Assembly (NCBI RefSeq): GCF_035046505.1
Contig: NC_089823.1
Span: 1,170,767-1,234,766 of the forward strand
DNA: 64,000 nucleotides
Direction of reading: 5' to 3'
Source of the DNA: Tiliqua scincoides
Taxonomy: Eukaryota > Chordata > Lepidosauria > Squamata > Scincidae
Shown here in pieces: positions 54,613-64,000 of this stretch. Made by a program: the position numbers and the translations under genes. Position 1 is the first letter of the stretch; every line of letters starts with the position of its first letter. The notes below the pieces were generated by a model that was not told the origin of the DNA, did no database searches, and saw only the letters and a program-made list of their open reading frames with translations.

Positions 54613-55105
54613 TGCCTGAGGGGGGACATGACTGAGGCATACAAAATTATGCACGGGAAGGAAAGAGTGGATAGAGAGATGCTCTTTACACTCTCACATA
54701 ACACCAGAACCAGGGGACATCCACTAAAATTGAGTGTTGGGAGAGTTAGAACAGACAAAAGAAAATATTTCTTTACTCAGCGTGTGGTTGGTCTGTGGAA
54801 CTCCTTGCCACAGGATGTGGTGATGGTGTCTGGCCTAGACACCTTTAAAAGGGGATTGGACAAGTTTCTGGAGGAAAAATCCATTACGGGTTACAAGCCA
54901 TGATGCGCATGCGCAACCTCCTGATTTAGAAATGGGCTATGTCAGATGCAGGGGAGGGCACCAGGATGAGGTCTCTTGTTCCCTGGTGTGCTCCCTGGGC
55001 CATTTGGTGGGCTGCTGTGAGATCCAGGAAGCTGGACTAGATGGGCCTATGGCCTGATCCAGTGGGGCTGTTCTTATGTTCTTATGTTCTTATGTTCTTA
55101 TGTTC
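54613..55105 (+). mobile_element. CR1 LINE fragment (ORF2 C-terminus and 3' UTR)
   Basis: It encodes MHGKERVDREMLFTLSHNTR through EEKSITGYKP in one open frame, then the 3' UTR and four TTCTTATG units. The six-G run before ACATG keeps the frame. It is a fairly young 5'-truncated copy. Confidence 0.92.
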
Positions 55106-55155
55106 AGTTTCAAGAGAGGCTGGAATGGTGAACTGGGTGAAGGCAAATTTGTTTG

Positions 55156-55156
<1 letters not shown>

Positions 55157-55212
<56 letters not shown>
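55157..55212. repeat. (TTGA)n microsatellite
   Basis: About 14 TTGA/ATTG units at the 3' end of the L2-type LINE. Confidence 0.95.
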
Positions 55213-55213
<1 letters not shown>

Positions 55214-58200
55214 ATTCCACCTTTCTCCCAGAAGGGCACCCAAGGTGGCTAACAATCAAAATTAAAATACAAAACAAAGTAAAATACAATAAACATTAAA
55301 AATAAAAGACATTTAAAAATAATTAAAACATAATAGCGTCCGCAGATAAAAACACACAGTAAGACATAATATAAAAAGCAGCCCTTATAGCGCCTCGAAG
55401 GCTTTCTTGAATAAAAAAGTCTTTAGGCCCTGCTGGAACGTCAATAAAGAGGAAGCTGCTCTCAATTCAACGAGGAGGGAATTCCACGGTGCAGGTGCCA
55501 CCACCAAAAAGGCCGTGTTTCTGGCCACCATCCATTTCAACACTCTCAAAGATGGCACAACCAACAGGGCCCCTTCTGATGACCTCAGAGAACGGACCAG
55601 ACTATACGGAAGAAGGCGGTCTCTCAGATACGCTGGTCCCAAGCTGTTTAGGGCTTTAAAGGTCATAACCAGCACCTTGAATTCAGCCTGGAAACGAATG
55701 GGCAGCCAGTGCAGTCACGTGACGGAGTCAAACCACCGACCCCCAGCAGCTACCCGAGCCACCGCATTCTGCACTAGCTGTAGCTTCCGGACCGTCTTCA
55801 GGGGAAGCCCCACGTAGAGCACATTACAATAATCTAATCTTGATGTCACTATGGCATGGACCACCGTGGCCAGATCCACCCGAGACAGGTACGGCCGCAG
55901 CTGGCGCACCAGCCGAAGCTGGGCAAAGGTGCTCCTGGCCACAGCTGATACCCGGACATCCAGGAGGAGCTGCGAGTCCAGGAGAACCCCCAAGCTGTGA
56001 ACCTGCTCTTTCAGGGGGAGTGCAACCCCATTCAGAGCAGGGCAATAGTCCAGCACCCGCATCATGGATTTCTGCACCAGGAGGACCTCTGTCTTGTCCG
56101 GATTTAATCTCAGCTTGTTCACCCTCATCCAGCTCCCAACTGCCTCCAGGCAACGCTCCAGGACAGAGACAGCCACCCTGGAGTCTGGTGGGAAGGAGAG
56201 ATAGAGCTGAGTGTCATCAGCATACTGATGGCACCCAACTCCAAATCCCCGGATGACCTCTCCCAGCGGTTTCATGTAGATGTTAAACAACATGGGGGAC
56301 AATATAGAACCCTGCAGCACCCCACACCTCAAGGGCCAGGGTGCCGAACAGGAGTTCCCCAGTACCACCATCTGGGATCTGTCAACCAAGAAGGACTAGA
56401 ACCACTGCAAAACAGTGCCCCAGATCCCCACCTCGGCCAACCGTCCCAGAAGGACACCATGGACAATGGTGTCAAAAGCCGCTGAGAGGTCCGAAAGAAC
56501 TAGCAAGGATGCACTCCTTCTGTCCAGCCCTCGGCGTAGGTCATCCACCAAGTCGACCAAGTCTGTCTCCGTCCTGAAGCCAGGCCTGAAGCCAGATTGA
56601 AAGGGATCCAGATAATCCACTTCATCCAGGATCCTCTGGAGCTGAGACGCCACCACCCGCTCAATCACTTTGCCCAGAAATGAGAGGTTCAAGACTGTCC
56701 AGTAGTTGTCCAATATAGAGGGGTCCAGAGAGGGTTTTTTTCAGGAGGGGGTGAACCACTGCCTGCTTTAATGCCAGAGGCACCACCCCCTCCCTCAGAG
56801 ATGAATTTACTGTCCACTCGGCCAGTCCCTCCTGGGCAGATCTAACCAGCTATGCTGGGCATGGATCCAGTGGGCAGGCAGACGGCCTCACACTCAAAGG
56901 ATCCTGTCCACATCCTCAGGTTCTACAAGCTGAAAAGAATCCCACAAAACAGGATTGACAGGTGCCACGGGGACATCACTAGACATTGTCAACATGGAGT
57001 CCAAGTCGTGGCGAATCCGAGCGATTTTATCCACAAAGTGCCTGGCACACCATGTCACAGCAGACTTCCGTGTGTTCCTCCTGATTAGTTGGTGGGGTCT
57101 GCTGGAGAAGACCCTGAACAACACGGAACAGTTCCGCAGGCCGGCTCTGTGCAGATGCGATGGTGGCAGAGAAGAAGGAACGCTTTGCTGCCATCATCGC
57201 CATACAAAAGGCCCTATAGTGGGCCCTAGCCTGTGTTCGGTCGGACTTGTCATGAGTCTTTCTCCACCATCGCTCAAGTCGTCTACCCTGCTGCTTCATC
57301 ACCCGTAGCTCATCGGTAAACCAAGGAGCTAAGTTGACTCTGCTACGTGGCAGACACCACTTAGGAGCAATCTCATCCACGGCCCTGGCCGACTCCCCAT
57401 TCCAGAGGTCAACCAGAGCCTCAGATGAGTCACTGGTCTTAGCAGCAGGAAAATCCCCCAGAGCCCTCAGGACACCATTTGGATCCATCAGTCTTTGGGG
57501 GCGGACCATCAATAAGGTCCTCCACCTCTGCAGAGACAGAAGGCCACAACAAGTCTAAACCTTACCAGGAAGTGATCTGTCCAAGACAACGGAGTGATCT
57601 TGATCTCCTCCATATCCAGATCACCATCTCTTTGCCCAGACAAAAACACCAGGTCTAGCATGTGTCCAGCCTCACGGGTTGGGGTTGAGATCTTCTGTGA
57701 CAGGCCCATGGTTGCCATGGCGGCCATGAAATCCTGAGCTGCACCTACCTCTGGGGCCTCGGCGTGCACATTGAAGTCCCCCAGAACCAATAGGTGGGGG
57801 GCCTCCAATGCAACATCCGAGATCAACCCAGTCAGCTCAGGCAGGGAGACTGTTGGGCAGCAAGGCGGGCGGTACACCAACAGAACCCCAATCCTGTCCC
57901 GCCCTTCCAACAAGACACGCAGACACTCAAACCCAGTGAATTGCCCGACAGGGCTCCTGGCAAGGGAGATGGAATCCCGATAGTCTATCACGACCCCCCC
58001 CCCCCGGCTGCTGCACTACCCGGAAACCTGGAGGACAAAACTGGGAAAGATACACTCCTCCCGCTTCATCCAACCAGGTCTCCGTAATACAAGCCAAATC
58101 AGCATCCTCACCCAGGATTAAAACCTGGATGAGACAGGTTTTATTGTTGACTGATCTGGCATTCAAGAGCAGCAGTTTCAGACGCAGGGCACTACTGCCA

Positions 58201-58400
58201 AGGCCCCCAGTCGTCAGAGAGCTGGAGAGAAGGCTGGAGATTGGGACCATCTGTCTACGACGGATCCTCCTTCCCCTGGAATGTCCAGCCCACACACACA
58301 CCCCCGCCGTATCTTCCATGGCCCGTCACTGTGTCGATGGTGGCACTATTCCCTTCTCCTAAGCTCCTCTCTGAAGATAAATACATAACCTAGCGGTGAG
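55213..58400 (-). pseudogene. Long L2-type LINE, ORF2 nearly complete but broken
   Basis: From high to low coordinate the minus strand encodes the endonuclease (LLLLNARSVNNKT, ACITETWLDE, VLLVYRPP, VLGDFNVHAE, SWTDH), a linker, then the RT. The RT shows VIERVVASQLQ and FQSGFRPGFR, LSAAFDTI, GVLQGSILSPMLFNIYMKPL, YADDTQLYLSF, NKLRLNPDKTEVLLV and VHSLGVLLDSQL. It ends with the C-terminal WNSLLVELRAA block and an L2-type tail joined to (TTGA)n. YADDTQLYL identifies the L2 group. The coding sequence falls into about six frames, so it is inactive. ORF1 was not recognised upstream. It is younger than the related copy at 10.7 kb. Confidence 0.9.
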
Positions 58401-60270
58401 ACCCGCCCTGTAAGCTGCTATAACAATGCACCTGCTCAGATTAAAATTGGCACTAGAAATTTCCACACCCACAGTTAAAAAGCTAGAGGCACGGGGGGGG
58501 GGGAGGAAAGACCCTAGTCTGCAAGGTTCAACAACCCACTCCCAAACCACCTCCCCTATGTCCAATCCAGTCCTGACAGTAGCACACTGAATCATTCCAC
58601 AGCCCCCTCACAGAGGCGCGGCCTCACCCTTCTTCCGTCTCGCCTCTCTCACAGGGGCAGCCCTACACTTCTCTTGCTCCTACATCAGGACTTGAGTAAA
58701 GACAAAAGGGGAGGGGCCACCAAGACATAACATTCCCCAAAAGGTGCAGACCAGGCCAAGACAGGGCAATCGCTGGACACAGATCATAAGGCCGGTCCCT
58801 CTGCCCAATCCCAGCACTGCCCACTGCCCATTCGGGCCACAATCTTTCAGACCACCCCTGGGAGCCCTGCTCTTTCCAGGCTGCTGAACTGCCCCATTTG
58901 CAGGAATGCTTCTGTTCCGGGTCCCTCCCAAGCCTGAGCTCCAGCTCCACTCCTTCCGGGATCGTCAGGGCCCCCTGCTCTTTTGAGAGGGCGGCTTCTG
59001 AGGGTGGCTTCTGAGGAAGAGACTGTGCTGCTGCTGCTCTGGGGTTCTGGGTGCGCAGAGGGGGCTCAGGGCCACCCCTCCTCAGCTCACTTGTTGCCTG
59101 TGGAACAGGAAGAGGGATGCAGGGAATGTAAACAGGATGCTGCAAATTGTCTGGCAGCTGCCCAGTCTGACCACAGCCAGGCGGAGGCACAGTGAGGTCT
59201 TTCCCAGCCCCTTCAACCAAAACCTCTGATTTGAGGGGGGAGGAGGAGAGAGAACTTGCCCAGTCCTGTGTTCTGAGCAGAGAGGCCTGTTGCTCTTTGA
59301 TGAGGAGGGTCCAGTTCTGGCCACTGAAGGGTCGTGCAGGCAGGGCTGTGTACTGTAGACCTGCCAAAGCGCAGACCACGTTGGGCTGCGGTTTCTGAAG
59401 CTGGCAATGCATGACCATTCCATACCGCACATGAAGAGAAACCCTCAATCCACTAAGGATCTGGTGTGTGGCAGGCGTCCTCTCCGCTCTGTGAGGCTCG
59501 ACACTTTGCAACTAGGAGGGACTGAGATAGCCAGTGTATGTGCCCAAGTCAGAGGCCCTAAGACAGGGCCTCAGAACAGTTTGTTGGGACTGTCCACACG
59601 TGGAAGGCTGGCTGCCAGCACTACACTGGTGTGCACAGGTGGTGTAACCTCTGGCCACAATCCCGACTAAACTGGGATGATTACTTGAACGTGACAATTT
59701 GCGACCCCCACTGGTGTAGGTGGGTGGCATGCCAAGCCAAGCGGAAGAAAGGCCACCACTGCTTAGGGGAACAGTTCGCAAACACTCAGCACTGAGGTAG
59801 TGAGTTTTGCTCAGCTGAGGGCCTGAAGAGTGAGTGACTTGGCTGCCTTTGCCTCAAGGGCTTTGTAGGAGAAGGGGCTCTGCCAGTGTAGTCCCCTTTT
59901 CAACAGCTGATGATGGAATTCAGAGCAGGTTTTATCCAAGTCGACTCTTGCGCCAAGTTGTGCACTGAGACTTGCCTGCTCCTTGCATCTGCCCAGGTAT
60001 TGCGCATGACGTTCCGGGCAGGCACATTGCAAACTGGACAAGGAGGCCTCTGCTCTGAATGTCATGCTCTTGTTTTCAAAATAGGGGAGAAAATCAAACC
60101 CTCTGTGTTCATCTGCTCGTTATTTCTCCTCACTCCACTGCACCACTCTTGCCTTCAACCTGCGACCTCACCACTGGTCTCCTCAACCTGGTTCTGGCCA
60201 TCACTCCAGGAGCCCCGGGTGCTGTGCATCTGGGATGGGGCTTTCCTAGTTGGGGTGCCCTGGATGTGGA
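58401..60270. other. GC-rich sequence with one long unassigned frame
   Basis: A 282-codon minus-strand frame (59511-58663) is the longest non-transposon frame outside the ORs. Its translation is Pro/Ser/Gln rich with no domain I recognise, and there is no clear repeat match. It could be chance, part of an L2-type 5' region or a lineage-specific exon. I do not assign a function. Confidence 0.25.
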
Positions 60271-60465
60271 GAACATAAGAAGAGTCCCACTGGATCAGGC
60301 CCATCTAGTCCAGCTTCCTGCATCTCACCATGGCCCGCCAGATGCATCCGGGAGCACCCAAGGTCACAAGAGATCTGCATCCTGGTCCCACTGCCTTGCA
60401 GCTGGCATTCTGAGGTAGCCTGCTCCTAAAACCAGGAGGTTGCATATAGCCATCACTAGAAGGAA
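60271..60465 (-). mobile_element. CR1 3' UTR fragment
   Basis: Reverse complement of the CR1 3' UTR, starting GAACATAAGAAGAGTCCCAC. It is more diverged than most. Confidence 0.8.
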
Positions 60466-60785
60466 GGCACCTGAGTGGGGACATGATTGAGACTTTAAAA
60501 AATTATGCAGGGGATGGATAGAGGGATGTTTCTTTCCCTTCCCCGCAACACCAGAACAAGGGGGCACCCACTAAAATTGAGAGTCAGGAGAGTTCGAATA
60601 GACAAAAGGAAGTATGTCTTACCCAGCATGACATTAATCTATGGAACTCCTTACCAAGGGATGTCTGGCTGCAGACACAAAATGTATGGCCTGGATGCCT
60701 TTCAAAGGGGATTAGACAGACTGATGGTGAAAGAGTCCATCAGCACTGGAAGAGTTCATCACGGGTTACAGGGCATGATGGGTCT
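60466..60785 (+). mobile_element. CR1 fragment, inverted to its neighbour
   Basis: The plus strand reads the CR1 ORF2 C-terminus (GHPLKLRVRRVRIDKRKY and LDAFQRGLDRLM). It directly abuts the inverted fragment to its left, forming a head-to-head pair. Confidence 0.82.
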
Positions 60786-63700
60786 GTGCCAGAGTTCTCA
60801 GGGCACGCTGCCCCCTCCATTGCAATACAGATGCGCCTGACTGCCCTGGATGCTGCAATGGGGGGGGGGGGCTGAACAGGTGGGAATGTGAGCAAAGGGT
60901 GAGGCCACTCCATGACTGCAGCCCCTTCTGAGCACTGCCACCCCAGTCTGGGGTGGGCCAATCCAGAGCAGAGCAAAAAATTCCTCCCCAGCCTCCAAAA
61001 GGGGTGGCAGCCAAACATCTAACTGAGTTCACACCAGAGCGTGGGTGGTTTGGGTCTCCACAGGCAGGAAAAGGAATGGTGCCCTGCCTTCCCACACTGC
61101 AGTTGCAATCCATTACTGCCCAGCAAGTAAACCACATGCACGGGGGGGGGGGGCTGTGCAAGCTCTGCCCCCATATTCATGCATATTCCCTTCACTGCCC
61201 CCCCCCCGTCTCTCTCGCTATCAGTCGCACAGATTGGAAGTTCCTTGGGGCAGGGGCTTGTCTTGTGTGTTTGATTTACTTGTTTACTTAAATGCACATT
61301 GATGTACATGAATGCCATGGTGTTAACAATAACACAAGTACTTTGGACTCGGCTAAGAATTTTAGGGCAGTTAATTTAGCAGAAGACACACATCGGACTG
61401 GCTCTTCAGAAAATGCCTTTCAAAAATCAGGCTGTTTGACTCTTGGAAAAGCTGAACAGGCGTCTTCCTCCTTCTCTGTGAAAAGGCCCCACCGTGTGGC
61501 AGAACAGGCACACTCCCCCCCCCCCAAGCACAGAGACCCAGTGTGTCAGTAGGCTGCTGTAGGGTCACATCTGTGCTGAGTCTGGCCCATGGGACTTGCA
61601 GGCATTTGGGGGAAGGCTGGCTCATGTGTCCTTCTCAAGCACTGCGAGAAGCCTGCCAATCTGCCCTGACGACACATGGGAAGCATGTGGCATGTCTGTG
61701 CATGCAGCGTTTCTGACACTGGAAATTCCCATCTTGTTTATTTCCTTACTAATCTTGTTCCCATCTTGTTTATTTCCTTCACATGTTTTAGACTAATTCT
61801 GAAAAGCAGGAGGCTATTTTCTGCCTTCTCGTGCTTTGTTTTTCCCATCCTGGCTCCTGGGGAGTTGTGGGGCTGTGGGGAGGCTGGAGGCTGGCCGAGG
61901 GCCCGGAGGCCAGAGTGTGGCCACCTGCTGCTCAGTGCCGTCCTCAAGAGGGCAAAGTTGTGCTTTGTTTACTGGCAACTGTTAACAGCATAGACCTGCT
62001 GGACAGGCCACTGGAGAGGGAGGAACAGCGGCTGAGTAATGAGGCCCTGGGCGCCTCCTCTCCTTGGCTTGCATCAACTTGTAATGCCACTTTTGGGCTC
62101 AGGGGCCTCCAGTAACTTTTGCTGAACTCGGAGCCTCCTACAGCCGCCAGCACTGTGAAAAGCTAGAATTCCACTGCAGAAATGCTGCAATCCCGACAGG
62201 CCCGTCAGGATCCATGACAGGCCCCACGAGTGAATGACAGCACATATCATGGGCATGATCTCCAGGGGCAGAACAAGACTGGCATCAGCTCCCTGTAAGA
62301 CAGGCGCTCTAGTCGTGGCACCAGAGCTTCCCACAAAGGAAGTGAGCTCAGGACTGGGCTATCGTGACCTGTGGCTTGCGCCTTGCTGTGGCCCTTGGCC
62401 AAACTACCTGTTCCAGCTGACCAAATTTATGTGTCAAATGCCAAGGGGCAGGTCACACCAGAGGGAGTGGGTTTGCCGGCCTTGTGGTCACTGATGATCC
62501 TGTGACACTTGCCCTGTTCAGACAGCACTTGAAGATGTGGGAGGCGGAGCAGGATGAGGGGTGTCCCCCTTCACATGTGACACCTTCCTCAAGAGCTCAC
62601 TCAGGGCCCCAGTTGCTAGCCCAGTCCAAGGGGAGACAGCACCTGAAGCCATCGCCACCCCACTGCCTTGGGTGTCAGCAGCAGAGGTGATGTGCAGTCA
62701 TGTCCCTTTTGTGGCCTGAAGGTGCATGTGCCCCACTGTCATTTCATCCAAGCTGGGCAAGGAGGGAGGGAGGGCCACACACACACACACCCATTATGTG
62801 CTCCAGCACCTGTTGCTCCTGCAAGCTCTCAGGCTGAGCAGAACTTGCTGGGAGCCAAGAGGACCCAGCAGACTCCTGGGTGAAGAAGAAGAGGGTGGGC
62901 AGGAATCCATGGGCAGGGGGAGCAGAGGTGCCTCTCCCTCAGGAGGTGGGGGAGGCACAGCAATCCCACTTTGCTCAGCACCAGGACAGGATTGCCACAT
63001 GCCTCTCCCTGCAGTGTTGCAGCCTCAGTTGCTCCTGGTGGTGCTGCTGGTGGACAGGGTGGGTTACCAGCTCCCCAGCGCCTCCTGGTCACACTTGTTG
63101 GATGGGGAAACACCTGTGGAGTGTGGGGGCCTGCAGTCAGTTCCTCATCCCCGCCCACTGCTTGGAATGGCTGCCCTGAGTCAGCCCTGCCAGCTCTGTG
63201 GAGAGAGTCCCCCCCCCCCCATGTATCCAGCTGAACATGCAGGGGTTCTTACAGACCCCAGAAAGAATGTGTAGCGGCCAAGCAGATGCACAAGTGCTCA
63301 CGTCAGATGTGAAAAGCATGCAAGTGATAAAAGCTCCCAAGGTCTGCCTGGCTGCTGGTGCCAGAGTGCAGGAGGCGCTCAGGGGCCAGTCTCAGTCTGA
63401 GCAGACACAAGAAACCAGGAGTCAGAATCCCGTAAGGGCCATCAAGGAGAAGAGAGGGGGCTTGGGGGCCTCCAGCCACATGTGCAAACCCGCACTTCTG
63501 TTCTGCACTGGCTTTCAGTTGGTCCTGCCCATCCTGTGAGGCAGAGAGCGGGCATGGGGCGAGGACTGAGGGCTGAGCCATCTGAGGACAGCCTGGCAGT
63601 TTTGCTTTCTGGCCTTGCCTGGTCCCCGTGCAGAGCCCACGGGCCAAGGGGCCTTGCATGCAGAACTCCACTTAAGAGGATCTCTGGGAGATTTTCCATA

Positions 63701-63932
63701 AAGGGGAGTGAGCTGGCCCAGTGGCATCAGAGGCCATTTTCGGCACTCACAGGGGTTTACTGGAAGTGTGCAGCCCACACAGTTGTGCCGGTGAGGGATG
63801 GGCTCAGAGCCAATTCGCCAAGTAGTCTTGTTGGATGCCGGACGCTGGTGCACCAGCTGTGCTGCTGGTGGCAAAGTGCGGTTTGGAGTTCCTTGTCACA
63901 AATCCATGATGCATGAGGGGCACGTGCCTGGA
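60786..63932. other. GC-rich sequence without a supported gene
   Basis: Homopolymer C or G runs (60861, 61142, 61200, 61516, 63209) and a short CA run (62780) occur. Overlapping chance frames up to 182 codons have no domain. I recognise no repeat family here. Confidence 0.3.
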
Positions 63933-63965
63933 AGGCCAGGCCAGGCCAGGCCAGGCCAGGCCAGG
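63933..63965. repeat. (GGCCA)n minisatellite
   Basis: About six GGCCA units near the right edge of the window. Confidence 0.95.
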
Positions 63966-64000
63966 CAGAGTGAGTGGTGTCCAGACACTGCCACAGACCC

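Noticed and set aside
60786-63932. Hidden multi-exon gene at the right end
   Set aside because: I could not find consecutive exons with matching splice sites and a recognisable domain; frames here are low complexity.

Overview
This window looks like nuclear DNA from a squamate reptile (lizard or snake). It has four intact single-exon class I (OR52-type) olfactory receptor genes. The rest is packed with CR1, L2-type, R4-type, BovB (RTE) and Penelope-like retroelements plus many hAT-type non-autonomous DNA transposons. BovB together with abundant CR1 and L2, (TTA)n tails and no Alu, L1 or MIR landscape points to a squamate. The species cannot be named from this sequence.

Layout. 0-13 kb: GC-rich sequence without recognisable genes, with a CR1 fragment, the 3' end of a LINE with a C-terminal zinc finger, an LTR-like promoter/polyA block, an hAT MITE with perfect 8-bp target duplication (8746-9084) and a degraded L2-type LINE (10.7-12.6 kb). 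13.2-14.2 kb: OR gene 1 (+). 15.9-23.4 kb: a nested stack in which a reversed 1.5-kb hAT element was split by a solo LTR, a foldback-bearing insert and a 5.1-kb near full-length CR1. 23.6-24.4 kb: Penelope-like remnant with a GIY-YIG region. 24.5-29.7 kb: a second near full-length CR1, about 98% alike, with an intact ORF1. 31.7-36.2 kb: CR1 fragments, a 5S-rRNA-derived SINE and OR gene 2 (+, 33.9-34.9 kb). 36.7-39 kb: BovB and a 1.55-kb hAT element. 40-54.3 kb: OR genes 3 and 4, both on minus, inside an old tandem duplication whose receptor cores are much more alike than their surroundings. 54.6-58.4 kb: CR1 fragment and a long, broken L2-type LINE. 58.4-64 kb: GC-rich sequence with no gene I can support.

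The host genes are the four receptors, odorant GPCRs expected in the cilia of olfactory neurons. All four have a plausible 3' splice site 13-41 bases upstream of the ATG, as expected for OR genes with a non-coding 5' exon. I see no operon-like or enzymatic pathway.

The most interesting structure is a set of unrelated retroposons (a LINE 3' end, a 5S-derived SINE and a 401-bp retroposon) that share one 3' tail of about 30 bases, which can fold into a small stem-loop. This suggests a LINE with parasitic SINEs. Other notable points are tandem promoter-like monomers in the CR1 5' UTR, frameshifts shared by the two young CR1 copies, a 100-bp hairpin-bearing insert with 15-bp flanking repeats, and a perfect 22-bp inverted repeat at 53.5 kb.
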